Shown here one piece after another: positions 22,690 to 32,478 of a stretch of 64,000 nucleotides of DNA. Made by a program: the position numbers and the translations under genes. Numbering within the stretch: the stretch's first letter is position 1; each line of letters starts with the position of its first letter. The notes beneath the pieces were generated by a model. That model had not been told where the DNA came from and did no database searches. It saw only the letters and a list, made by a program, of their open reading frames with translations. Source of the stretch: Hetaerina americana (lineage: Eukaryota > Arthropoda > Insecta > Odonata > Calopterygidae); NCBI GenBank assembly GCA_022747635.1, contig JAKTNV010000009.1, positions 5,717,204-5,781,203 on the forward strand, read 5' to 3'.

Positions 22690-23618
22690 AAGATCCGTCC
22701 CAAAAGTAGTAGGACTAAGTGGATTTAAAAAAATATTGCCAGAATTGATACACTCACTGAAAATTCATCCAAGTAGTATCCTTGTGCGTCCGTCCACGCA
22801 TCGCTGCCAGCGGGTTTTTTATACCTCGTATGCCTTCTGGAAGCTAGCGCCCGGAATGCTGCTGAGATATCTTGTCACGGCATGTTGTAACGCCTCCACC
22901 GACCCGTAGTGACGTCCTTTCAGCACGGATTGGAAGGCGGGGTAAAAAGAGGAAGTCTGGTGGAGCAACGTCAGGGCTGTAAAGTGGCTGAGGCATAGTC
23001 GAGAAGTTATCCGCGTGCGAGTTTCCTTTCGTTCGTCCGAGATTATTCGCAGCCCACCAACTCGCCCCAAACACCTTTCTCATGCCCATGTTTACGCTAA
23101 CAAGTCGATGAACATCACTTTTAGGGATGCCAAGTTCATCAGAAACCATACAAACACTTAATCTGCAATCCCTATCCTTCACAGAGCCTTCACTCTTGCA
23201 AGATTTTCGTCCCTTTTTGAGGTCGATGGGCGTCATGAACATCTTCTCTCCATTCCTCCCGAAACAACTTGTACCATTCAAAAACACACCCGTTTTACCC
23301 ATGGCGTTATCACCAGAAGTAGCCTAGAGCATGTCATGAGTCTCTTTCACGGTTTTGCCTAGTTTCACACAAAATTTGCATGCGTATGGCTATTCCAACT
23401 ACCATTTAATGAAGGCGTATGACGAGGTCACATCGTTGACGTTTGGCAACGGTAGGATTCTCGATCCGCAAAGGATGGGAGCCAACTGCCACCGGCGCCC
23501 ACACTTTCCTGAGGCTCCCCTCCCTCGGGCACAGCCAGAGAAACCGCCGCCCGTCCGTCCGTCCGTCCATCCGGGACAAAATAAATCCCACTACCATTGG
23601 GATATGACTTGTATACCG
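22690..23618 (-). mobile_element. internally deleted mariner, subfamily 2
   Basis: The minus strand encodes a mariner helix-turn-helix (DCRLSVCMVSDELGIPKSDV, then RLVSVNMGMRKV) and then, without the first two catalytic Asp blocks, QPLYSPDVAPPDF. In another frame follow SVLKGRHYGSVEALQHAVTR and a C-terminal end. The N-terminus is frameshifted upstream of 23302. Likely termini are GTCCCAAAAGTAGTAGGACT (22697) and the inverted ATCCCACTACCATTGGGATA (23588-23607). The 5' part of a sister copy is at 38578-38935. Confidence 0.75.
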
Positions 23619-23885
23619 TCCTGCGACGTGTGTAAGGAGGGACATCAAATTATCGACGTGATTTAGGATTTAATGATAACAGATATTCGTACATTTCGGG
23701 AAAGGAATGTTCGGAACTATTTTCACCAGGAGAGGGGCTGTTTCATGGCAATCCTTAATCCAGTGTGAGGTTCGTGGAAGTAATCTCTGATGGGCTCTGT
23801 ACTTCACACAAGAGTCTGCAGCCCTGTGCTTCGGTTTCCTTCAACACTTTCATTCAAATATCCTCCCCGTCAATGGACCCCTTAG
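23470..23885 (+). repeat. interspersed repeat, inverted partner at 38305-38730
   Basis: Almost base-for-base the reverse complement of 38305-38730 over about 400 bases, for example AATTATCGACGTGATTTAGG and CAAGAGTCTGCAGCCCTGTG. It starts inside the mariner 5' region and continues more than 250 bases past the mariner terminus, so it is larger than the mariner itself. Contains a CCGT tandem run (about 23550-23570). Confidence 0.85.
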
Positions 23886-23894
23886 GCATCTCCC

Positions 23895-23960
23895 TCGTTC
23901 AGCTCGCTAAATCACTAAACCGGCTAATAAAGGACCCGGGTTCAATTGCCGGTTAGACAA
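23895..23960 (+). repeat. tRNA-like SINE head, family 3 (candidate)
   Basis: TTCAGCTCGCTAAATCACTA followed by CCCGGGTTCAATTGCCGG has A-box and B-box character and a CCGG/CCGG-type T-arm. No second copy was seen in the window, so this may be a SINE head or a chance match. Confidence 0.4.
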
Positions 23961-25068
23961 ATTACTTTCACCCAGTGTAAATCTCGCGTTTGTGCGGTTA
24001 ACACGTTCATTTGCTATCAATAAAACTGTGAACCGGAATAAATATAGAGTACATTTATTGATCTTATACCTAAATTCATATATTTTGACGGTTGTAAGAC
24101 TTCGTAATAAAATATTGAAAGAGAAAGTCTGCTCCACTTCAGTTCAGGAAAGTAATTTGGACCCACGACCGATATTTTGATATGAAATTTTTTTATTCAG
24201 AATATAAATTGGGATAAGAGGGAATCCATGAGGTTTTCGCAATGCCAAAAGAAACCCGGTACTTTGCCACAGCATTTTACTACGTAGAGTACTACGTATT
24301 TTGCCTTCCTACGCCACCATCAACCCGTTGTTACTTTTAACATCATTTACATTATTTACCGGCTTTTTTCACAAATATTACAGTCTTAAAAAGAAATTTA
24401 GAAAAATATAGCTTCTACCATTCAATAACCACAGTGTCCCTTAGGTAGGTGATAAATAAAATCCTGTGTTTGACATCAAACCTAGACGATCAGCTCCTTA
24501 TTTACTAACTGTGTCAATGATTTCAAATGGAATCTTCGTGCAAGTACACATTTTTTAAAAATTACCATTATCTTTTTCACAAATTTACTATGATATTCCA
24601 AAACATAGAAGATGACTTATACATTAAAATACTAATATTAACAATTATTCCGTTTCAAATAACAAAAATCATCAAAATTTATCATTATTTTAGTATTTCC
24701 AAAGTAAATTTTATATCTTAACGATACTAACACTACGATAAATAAATTTTAGTATGTTTATAGTGTTTCTAATGACTAGACTCAAGTTTCAAAAACGACT
24801 AAAGTAATTATTAAGAACTTGAATTGCGGATTTCAATTTCAGCGTTCAGTGAATTTTCATCGCAATCGAAATTGCGTGAGCATGGCATAGACTCAAAAGA
24901 GACTATCAATCTTTTAATAAGAAGTCTGTGAAAAATAAAAAATTATCTTATATGGACATCAAACAACTCCACAAAGTGAAGCTTGAAAGTATAGAGTATA
25001 TTTTTAATAAGAATATCGGATCCAATTTTTTAATAATTTACAAAAAGAAAGATCGGTCGCAAATCGAC
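23961..25068. other. no gene recognised
   Basis: Strongly AT-rich. Short frames only. Confidence 0.4.
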
Positions 25069-25500
25069 GCTCTTGTAAGGCCTCATTTAGAATACGCATG
25101 CAGCGTGTGGGATCCGAGTGAAAAAGGTCTCATTCGGGAAATTGAGAAGGTTCAACGCCGGGCAGCCCGTTTTGTAAAAAATTCCTACGATAAAACGCAA
25201 AGCGTCACCGAAATGCTCATGGATTTAGGGTGGGAATCATTGGCTGATAGACGATTCAATGCAAGATTGAAATTATTAAATAAATTTAGATCCGCATGTT
25301 TCAGCACCGAGGTCTCGCAAATTATTCGTACTCCTACATACATTAGTCGCTTGGATCATGCATATAAAATTCGGGAAATAGATGCCAGAACTAGCCGACT
25401 CAAGGACTCCTTCTTCCCACGGACAATACGGGATAGCAACTGCAGGGTTATAGATAGCAAAAATTCCACTTGCCACCCTCAGCGTCTAATAAATAATTAG
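25069..25500 (+). pseudogene. CR1 ORF2 C-terminal fragment (5'-truncated copy)
   Basis: Starts abruptly in the post-RT region (ALVRPHLEYACSVWDPSEKG) and keeps an open frame to the ORF2 stop at about 25498 (CHPQRLINN). It matches the last 140 or so residues of the ORF2 at 32479-35343 with few changes (for example SLADRRFNARLK here, SLEERRFNARLK there), so it is a recent, heavily 5'-truncated insertion, the usual outcome of incomplete target-primed reverse transcription. Confidence 0.9.
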
Positions 25501-26018
25501 TTGTATTTAAATGCATGCTCTTCCACTAACCTTATGTGGTTTGCTATAATAACCCATTCTTTCCGAATGACCTCATTCATGTTCTGTTCATCTGTTTTTA
25601 AGTTTCCCTTTCAATCCCTCGTCCCTCTCCGCGGGGGCAAACTCCTGCTACCTGCAACGTTGGGTCGCATTCCCTGCCAATTAGAGACTCTTTGGGGGTA
25701 GAGTGTTTCGTGGTGCATTTTCATGTGGTAGTGATGTTTCAATTTCTTGCTTGTTGTGTCCTGGCTTCCGTGTTGTAGAATGTCTTTCGTGCTGCATCAT
25801 GGGGTGCAGTTTTTTAGTTGTTTTGCGGTTTATGTGTTTGCATGAGTATTGGATGAAGGGATTTTTGCATGAGTGTGTGCGCTGCTGTGGGTGTAATTTT
25901 CCGTGTTGTTTTTTTTGCATGTGGTATTTTTCTTTTTTACGGTTGGTGACCTAACACCCCCCGCCACACGCCCTTGCGGCGGCTTGCGGGGTATTATGTA
26001 GATGTAGATGTAGATGAA
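25501..26018 (+). repeat. CR1 3' UTR and tail
   Basis: Same 3' UTR as 35344-35860, ending in the GC-rich stem CCCCGCCACACGCCC...GCGGGG and a (GATGTA)n tail at about 26000-26018. Confidence 0.9.
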
Positions 26019-27779
26019 ATCCAAACAGTTATTCCTATCGAGATTTAGTGACTCAATTATTTAATTGACTGGCAATGAATAAAAAATAAGTCCCTATAAC
26101 CAAATAAATAATTTCAAATTCCATCAAATAAATTAAAAACTTGTTTCATTTAAATATTTTTTCCCGTCCATATGCTCCTAATTTTTTTCAAAAGCCAATT
26201 TGCCTTTGGGGAGGAGTGGGGGGAAATTAAGACATCTGGATTATTCGAAGCCTCAAGATAGCGAACACACTAGAATGCCTGAACCTCCCTCGAAGTAAAA
26301 TCATAAAATTGGATAATTTCCTTTTCGTAAGCTTCCATTCAAGTCCCACTTCCTTAGAGGCTTACCGAAGCATATTGATTGCTTGCCTCCCGTAACACAT
26401 TAACCATTTAAATTGCTTCCGAGAGTCTGGAGGGATAGAACATGCGGACTCGACGAAAATAACGACCAGGCAGTGAAGTAACTCACTCTCCATCTCCTTC
26501 TCTGGCGGAAAACGCGCAGAAATTTTAGTTTCACATGAATTACCTGAAGGAAGAAAATAACTATGTAATAGGCTACATGGAAAATCACCTCCTTACTGAA
26601 ACTTCGGAAAAAATGACAAATAAGACACACTTGTCTTTTTCGAGAGAACTTATTCTTCTGATATGCACTACCATCGAGACTAAAATTGAGCAAACGTATT
26701 CTTAATGCGATTCGATCTTTTCGTATGTTACTTCTGAAAAAGTTTGATACATTTAAGCGCGAGTATATCGTTATAGTCCGGGTGGAAATATTACACTTTA
26801 TATTTGTTCATACGCTTCAGATCCCCAAATTAAATTCAATAACTAAAAGCAAACAACAAGTGAAATTCATTCCTTTAACTACGTCCTGAAAGAACATTTA
26901 AGTCGCAGTTTTCTATCATTTCCTAAATCCTCAATTTATTTCATTATTTTTAATTCGATGTCTTATTTACGTTAAACCTTGCACGACCAAAAACCGATGG
27001 ATCAAATAAAAAAAACACGTCGCCCAACGCTTCAATGCACAACAAATGAACGTCATACGACCGCAAGAAAATTATAGAAATCATATGAAGCCCCTGAAAT
27101 TGTTTTGAAAAAGACGTGAGAATTGAAATAATCCACGAAGCAAAAGAGGTGAGACGAATGATTCCACAATAGTGACGACACCTGCGAAGAGTGTACAAAG
27201 AAAGTGAACAGCATTCACACTGATCACCTACTATTCTCGGATGAAAAAAAAATTAAAAACGGTTTCATCCTCTTCAGGCATCAGTCTTCAAACATGCTGT
27301 ATTTAAAACAATATCCTGTTTTTTCCTTCTTGAAATAAGTGTTGAATGTTTTATGATAAATGGGAGCCAGTCTAAGAAGAAAAACATCACAATGCATCGT
27401 AAAGTTTTAAAAAAAGTAAAGTAAGACAAAGTGACCGATGAATTGTTGCTTACATAAGGTCCCCATCGGTATTTGCGATCCATATCAAAGCGTGGCATGC
27501 ATCTTTAAAGCTGCTCTGCAGTTGCCAAATTATCGTTCCAATTTTTCCATAGTGAAACATTTAGGAAGCAAGGTTTTTGCTGCTTTTAAAATAGCGTACA
27601 TCCTATGGCAGCAAAGGCGAAATAATATGGTTCACCTAATATTTACTCCCTAGAGCACCCATTTGAAATTTCCAGAACCAGGGGAATCTAAACAGACGTT
27701 CCTGTAAAGGAATTCGTTGTTTCAATAATAAACTCTCTTGCCTGACGTCAGTCGCAGAAGATCCTTACAAAACACAACA
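26019..27779. other. no gene recognised
   Basis: AT-rich. Frames at 26400-26693 (-) and 26950-27198 (-) show no motif. Confidence 0.4.
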
Positions 27780-27975
27780 TTAATGCTACATAATAAAAAC
27801 TTCGTTGCAATTTTCCACAGTTAAAACTTTATTTCCGACCATGGTTTCGATACACTGTATCATCATCAGGTGAGGAAAAGTACAAGGAGAAGAAGGGATA
27901 TATAGTATATACCAAGCTACAAGACGGGGTGGCCCTTCTCAAACTCTTTGTCCTATAGAATTGCCAACATTCTAC
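27780..27975 (-). mobile_element. PLE-like tail with hammerhead-like core
   Basis: On the minus strand, CTGATGA (27869-27863) is followed by a GATAC/GTATC stem with an AGT loop, then GAAA, the palindrome CCATGG, and TC. This is the hammerhead arrangement CUGANGA - stem II - GAAA - stem III - UH, with a very short stem III of the kind reported to act as dimers in PLEs. It is followed by GGAAATAAAGTTTTAACTGT, shared with 36041-36060. All core bases are present. The CR1 copy on the same strand ends directly upstream (27975). Confidence 0.6.
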
Positions 27976-28477
27976 ATCTACATCTACATAATACCCCGCA
28001 AGCCGCCGCAAGGGCGTGTGGCGGGGGGTGTTAGGTCACCAACCGTAAAAAAGAAAAATACCACATGCAAAAAAACAACACGGAAAATTACACCCACAGC
28101 AGCGCACACACTCATGCAAAAATCCCTTCATCCAATACTCATGCAAACACATATACCGCAAAACAACTAAAAAACTGCACCCCATGATGCAGCACGAAAG
28201 ACATCCTACAACACGGAAGCCAGGACACAACAAGCAAGAAATTGAAACACCACATGAAAATGCACCACGAAACACTCTGCCCCCAAAGAGTCTTTAAAAG
28301 GCAGGGAATGCGACCCAACGTTGCAGGTAGCAGGAATTTCCCCCCGCGGAGAGGGACGAGGGATTGAAAGGGAAACTTAAAAACAGATGAACAGAACACG
28401 AATGAGGTCATTCGGGAAGAATGTGTTATTATAACAAAACACATAAGGTTAGTGGAAGAGCATGCATTTAAATACAA
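27976..28477 (-). repeat. CR1 3' UTR and tail (minus copy)
   Basis: Reverse complement of the CR1 3' UTR, with (TACATC)n at 27976-27991 and the GC stem at 27995-28035. Confidence 0.9.
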
Positions 28478-29682
28478 CTAATTATTTTTTAGACGCTGAG
28501 GGTGGCAAGTGGAATTTTTGCTATCTATAACCCTGCAGTTGCTATCCCGTATTGTCCGTGGGAAGAAGGAGTCCTTGAGTCGGCTAGTTCTGGCATCTAT
28601 TTCCCGAATTTTATATGCATGATCTAAGCGACCAATGTATGTAGGAGTACGAATAATTTGCGAGACCTCGGTGCTGAAACATGCGGATCTAAATTTATTT
28701 AATAATTTCAATCTTGCATTGAATCGTCTCTCAGCCAATGATTCCCACCCCAAATCCATGAGCATTTCGGTGACGCTTTGCGTTTTATCGTAGGAATTTT
28801 TTACAAAACGGGCTGCCCGGCGTTGAACCTTCTCAATTTCCCGAATGAGACCTTTTTCACTCGGGTCCCACACGCTGCATGCGTATTCTAAATGAGGCCT
28901 TACAAGAGCGTGGTAACAACGTTCCTTGACCTTTGAGTCACTTTTGCCGACAATGCGTCTAATGAATCCCAATTTTTTATTTGCTTGACCGCAGACTTTA
29001 CGTATGTGAGTCCCCCAAGTTAAGTCTTTTGTGAATGTGACACCTAGGTATTTTACCGTATCAACTACTGCTAGGTCACCTCCAGCTAATTTGTAAGCAA
29101 ATCCCGTTGATCTTTTAAAGAAATTTACCACTGAACATTTATTATAATTTAGAGTCAATCCCCAGTTAGAACACCATTTAGTAATGCAATCTAAATCCTG
29201 CGCTAGAATAAAACGATCCTCATCCCCAGATATCTCCCGATAGATCACCGTGTCATCCGCAAACATCCTAATGTTACTTTTCACTTCGCGGTTCAAATCG
29301 TTAACAAAAATCAAGAAAAGTAACGGCCCGATCACACTTCCCTGAGGTACCCCCGACGTGACTCGAACGCTGTCGGAACTAGCGCCATCAAGGACTACCC
29401 TCTGTTCCCGCTCTGAAAGAAAATCTTTAACCCAACTTATAGCGCCCTTGTTTATACCCGCGACCTTTAATTTATGAATGAGTTTACCATGTGGGACCTT
29501 ATCAAATGCCTTTTGAAAATCTAAGAAGATGGCATCCACTTGCCTACCTCTCTCACCCGATAAAAGTAAATCATGTGTAAATAATCCTAATTGGGTCTCG
29601 CAGGAGCGGGTTTTCCTGAATCCGTGTTGATTTTCACTTAAAAAGTTAATATTGTCAAGGTGTCTCATTATTGAACTGATAA
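28478..29682 (-). pseudogene. CR1 ORF2 RT fragment (5'-truncated copy)
   Basis: A 396-codon open frame (28478-29668) covering RT to the ORF2 stop: NQHGFRKTRSCETQL, IFLDFQKAFDKVPH (block A Asp), VTSGVPQGSVIGPLLFL (block B), IRMFADDTVIYREI (block C catalytic pair), LNYNKCSVVNF, YLGVTF and the C-terminal RPHLEYACSVWDP region. No frameshift. It lacks ORF1, the endonuclease and the first RT blocks, because the copy stops at about 29682. Nearly identical to 34140-35343, so it is young but cannot move by itself. Confidence 0.9.
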
Positions 29683-29792
29683 TTACATTGGCACTTTAGT
29701 TCATAAACACCACACTGTTTGTCGATGTCAAATTTGTCTTTGTTTAAGCAGAGTACTTTGGATATGGAAAAAGGGGTGTAGAATGAAACACG
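29683..29792 (-). pseudogene. possible PLE endonuclease (GIY-YIG start) fragment
   Basis: The minus-strand frame contains KDKFDIDKQCGVYELKCQC. A CGVYxLKC.C motif after a Lys/Asp-rich stretch resembles the start of the GIY-YIG endonuclease of Penelope-like elements. The rest is replaced by the CR1 copy at 28478-29682. It might belong with the hammerhead-bearing tail at 27780-27975 on the same strand, the CR1 having landed between them. Confidence 0.45.
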
Positions 29793-29948
29793 GAATTTAT
29801 CCTTGGGTAGATTCAGCGGATCTAGAACACATAATCCAAACTCATTCCGCTGATATAGTATTAGGCACAGAGAGTTGGCTGTGCAATGACATAAATGACC
29901 AAGAAATTTTCCCAATAGATTTCAAAGTTTACCGACACGATAGAGATA

Positions 29949-30701
29949 CGAGGGTCATCCGGAAAGTAGTACCCGTTCGTGCCACATGAAGTGCTGACGA
30001 CGCGAGTAGCCGCTGGACGAGGTCAGATAGCTTCAGTGGCTTGGCTGCCTTCTCTGAGCCAAGTTGCGTGACGCTAGCATTGCCTGTGTTGTTTCTGTGA
30101 TTGTTTACAATGTTTAAAAAAATTGAGAACGCCGCCAGTTGTGAAGTGAGGGCAGTGATTAAATTCCTCAATGCAAGAAACGTTCGCCCATGTGATATTC
30201 ATCGCCAATTAAAGGAGGTGTATGGAGACAATGTAATGGACGAGTCGTCTGTTCGGCGGTGGTGTCGCAACTTCAACATGGGGAGGGGGAACACACACGA
30301 CGATGAGCGTTCGGAGAGACCGTCTGTCATTACAGACCAACTGGTGAGCTCAGTTGACGAATTCGTGAGGAACGATCGGCGCGTCACAATTGATGACATC
30401 TGTGAGCATTTTCCCAATGTTTCTCGAACAATTGTTCATGAAATTGTTAAACACCATCTGCATTATGCAAAAATTTGTGCAAGATGGGTCCCTCGCGTAT
30501 CTCAATGAGCTGGCGGCGAAGGACTATGCAGCAGGAATACAGAAACTTGTCACACGTTATGACAAATGCCTTAATTTGCTTGGAGATTATGTTGAGAAGT
30601 AGTTTAAAGTATCCTCTTTCAAATAAAATTTTTTATGTTTGTTAATATTTACTTTTGTGTCTTTATTTCACGAACGGGTACTACTTTCCGGATGACCCTC
30701 G
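29949..30701 (+). mobile_element. 753-bp internally deleted mariner with TA duplication
   Basis: Perfect 33-base inverted termini beginning CGAGGGTCATCCGGAAAGTA, flanked by TA at 29947-29948 and 30702-30703. The CR1 target reads straight through when the element is removed (GAGATA|CAAGACC). The interior carries the start and end of a mariner transposase but lacks the catalytic middle. Perfect termini and clean target duplication indicate a recent insertion, necessarily mobilised in trans. Confidence 0.95.
30110..30508 (+). CDS. truncated mariner transposase (DNA-binding part)
   Basis: A 133-codon open frame starting MFKKIENAASCEVRAVIKFL. It holds the two helix-turn-helix regions of mariner transposases (DIHRQLKEVYGDNVMDESSV with RRWCRNFNMGR, then a DDERSERPS linker, then RRVTIDDICEHFPNVSRTIV). 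It then jumps out of frame into the last 30 or so residues of the protein (ELAAKDYAAGIQKLVTRYDK, CLNLLGDYVEK to 30602). The DDD catalytic domain is deleted. If expressed it could bind the termini but not cut; whether it is expressed is unknown. Confidence 0.75.
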   Translation: MFKKIENAASCEVRAVIKFLNARNVRPCDIHRQLKEVYGDNVMDESSVRRWCRNFNMGRGNTHDDERSERPSVITDQLVSSVDEFVRNDRRVTIDDICEHFPNVSRTIVHEIVKHHLHYAKICARWVPRVSQ

Positions 30702-30874
30702 TACAAGACCCGGAGGAGGGGTTTTCGTGGCACTTAAAAGTCATTTTGAAAGCAGGCAAGTTTCATTTGAAAATAATAACATAGAAAGTGTTTGGTGCAC
30801 CTTAATACGGACCAATCAACCCAACATAAATTTATGCTCTTTCTACAGACCTCCTGACTCAGATTTGAAAACAC

Positions 30875-30904
30875 TTCACACCCTCAACGAGTAGAGGGTG
30901 TGAA
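30875..30904. repeat. inverted duplication at CR1 5' junction
   Basis: TTCACACCCTC (30875-30885), 8-base loop AACGAGTA, then its perfect reverse complement GAGGGTGTGAA (30894-30904). Four bases later the full-length CR1 begins. The left arm is target sequence (CR1 endonuclease code); the right arm has no counterpart in the intact target. Confidence 0.85.
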
Positions 30905-30908
30905 ACCC

Positions 30909-31345
30909 ATTCTCTGCCTGGCTTCTGCCGAGAACAGACGTGCTCGAGCTCGCTCCCTAGAACCGGTTCGACCCTACCTGAGACTACCTGCGTGCCTGCT
31001 GTTACTTCTGTGTTTGTTCTTCCCTAGTGAAGTGTAGTTTAGTGTTAGCTTTAATTTTGTGAAATAGTTAGTTTATTTAGTTTTTGTGCTGTTTGTTATT
31101 AGTTTTTAATAGTTTGGTGGTATTCCTTGTGGGTACTCTTAGTGGCTTGCGGTGGTTTTTGTCCGTCGAATCTAATTGGTTATCGGTGAGTGTTTTATTT
31201 TCTTTACCATCTTTTTTCTTTCCTTTCTTTACTTACTTACAAAGCGTAACTTATTGATTGAGCTAAATTTAACTAACCCCTCTTAGAAATTTTAGCATAG
31301 TGTATACAGGTTAGCTTTTATTGGGAACTCAGTAGTTTAATTAGG
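30909..31345 (+). promoter_or_regulatory. CR1 5' UTR (full-length copy)
   Basis: Begins ATTCTCTGCCTGGCTTCTGC, as does the copy at 61539, which fixes the 5' end of the full-length element. About 437 bases to the ORF1 ATG. CR1-type elements carry an internal promoter in this position; I see no TATA box at the start. Differs from the 61539 copy by one T in a T-run and one substitution (GTGTATACAGG versus GTGCATACAGG). Confidence 0.7.
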
Positions 31346-32371
31346 ATGGCTTCATCTAGGTCCCCTGTTGCCATGCTCGAAGGCACTGGCGAATGCGCGG
31401 CTTTAAGGGCCCGTATTGTCATGCTGGAGAGAATGGTGCGGGAGCTTCGATCGGTGATCGCTGGCCGGAGGACTCCCCTCAGGAGAGATGGTGCTCGGGG
31501 TGGGAATACGAAAACCCGCCACGCCCATATGGGTGCACGGATTCGTCCGAATGCTACACGTGGCTGGGCGATTAGAGACCTACCCCGTGTCCCATCTCCC
31601 AACGAGGGAGTGTCTCACGTCCGTAGGTCAGACGATTGGAGGGTTGTCTCTCGGGGCAAGGGGAAGGTAACGCTGCGGCGTGGATTGGACTCTGCGGAGG
31701 CAGATACCATCCCCGTCTCCAACAGGTACCAGGTGTTGTCGGATGACAGCACCACCGTACCTGCAGCCCCTACCCCTACTCCGAGGGCACTGCCTAGGGT
31801 AAGACGTCAGGGAACGGGAAGGGAGGGAATTGTAGTAATAGGTAGCTCGAATGTCCGTCGTGTAATGGTCCCATTGAGGGAGAGGGCGCGCCGCGTAGGC
31901 GCCGATCAACGGGTGACCGCCTGGTGTATACCAGGCGGAGGAGTCCCTCAGGTGACGAAGGCGATCGAGGCGGCGGTCAAAGGCACGAAGTGCTCTAGGC
32001 TGCAGGTCGTGGCCCATGTGGGCACCAACGACGTCACGGACCGTGGATCCGAGGAGGTCCTCCGTTCCCTTAGGGAACTGAGCTCCGAGGTGAAGCGCGT
32101 CCAGGGCGTCGAGGGGGTTCGGCTGGGACTAACGGTCTGCAGCATCGTTCCGAGGGAGGATCGCGGGTCTCTGGTTTGGAGCCGAGTGGAAGGCATAAAC
32201 CAGAGACTATCGAGATTCTGCTCGGACATAGGAGCCTCCTTCGTCGACCTCAGACCAACCCTCCGATCTTGCAGGACTCCCCTTAACCGATCTGGGGTCC
32301 ATTACACGGCGGAAGCGGCGAGTAAGGTAGCGGATAGGATACTCGACCACTGTAGGCCTTTTTTAGGATAG
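31346..32371 (+). CDS. CR1 ORF1 protein, SGNH esterase-like
   Basis: Intact 341-codon frame from a true ATG. The N-terminus has a short Leu/Arg heptad-like stretch (RARIVMLERMVRELRSVI, about residues 22-39), then a basic Arg/Gly-rich linker, likely for RNA or self binding. The C-terminal 180 residues form an SGNH-hydrolase-like domain: block I VVIGSSNVRRV, the mid motif VVAHVGTNDVTD (GxND) and the terminal SGVHYTAEA with the His. Esterase domains in CR1 ORF1 are established knowledge; their role in transposition is unclear. There is no zinc knuckle. The frame ends CCT TTT TTA GGA TAG, in which T TTT TTA is a canonical -1 slippery heptamer in the correct phase. Codons are GC-rich, unlike the AT-rich ORF2. 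Confidence 0.93.
   Translation: MASSRSPVAMLEGTGECAALRARIVMLERMVRELRSVIAGRRTPLRRDGARGGNTKTRHAHMGARIRPNATRGWAIRDLPRVPSPNEGVSHVRRSDDWRVVSRGKGKVTLRRGLDSAEADTIPVSNRYQVLSDDSTTVPAAPTPTPRALPRVRRQGTGREGIVVIGSSNVRRVMVPLRERARRVGADQRVTAWCIPGGGVPQVTKAIEAAVKGTKCSRLQVVAHVGTNDVTDRGSEEVLRSLRELSSEVKRVQGVEGVRLGLTVCSIVPREDRGSLVWSRVEGINQRLSRFCSDIGASFVDLRPTLRSCRTPLNRSGVHYTAEAASKVADRILDHCRPFLG
32356..32371 (+). promoter_or_regulatory. candidate -1 ribosomal frameshift site
   Basis: The sequence CCTTTTTTAGGATAG contains U UUU UUA in the ORF1 frame, two codons before its stop. A -1 shift enters a frame that stays open from 32356 to 35343, which is the ORF2 frame. Upstream of 32356 that frame has stops (32353, 32335, 32323, 32284), so the overlap is confined to the slippery region. 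The same site is at 62985-63000. Only a weak downstream hairpin (CACTTAGTG) was noticed, so the stimulator is unknown. Confidence 0.6.
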
Positions 32372-32478
32372 AGAGCAGGTCACTTAGTGGGTCAATAACA
32401 TCTGGGGATAGCGCGTATAATATTATTAATAAAAATATAAAAGTCATTGACAACACTGGCAATGATTTAGAAAGACAT

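Larger units (their letters stand above)
29813..30890 (+). pseudogene. CR1 ORF2 endonuclease fragment, split by a mariner
   Basis: Two pieces (29813-29946 and 30704-30890) join into the endonuclease start of CR1 ORF2: ADLEHIIQTHSADIVLGTES, NDQEIFPIDFKVYRHDRDT, then RPGGGVFVALKSHFES and FYRPPDSDLKTLHTLNE. They differ from the intact copy at only a few bases. The 753-bp mariner lies between them at a duplicated TA. The fragment stops at 30890, where a hairpin and the intact CR1 begin. Confidence 0.9.
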
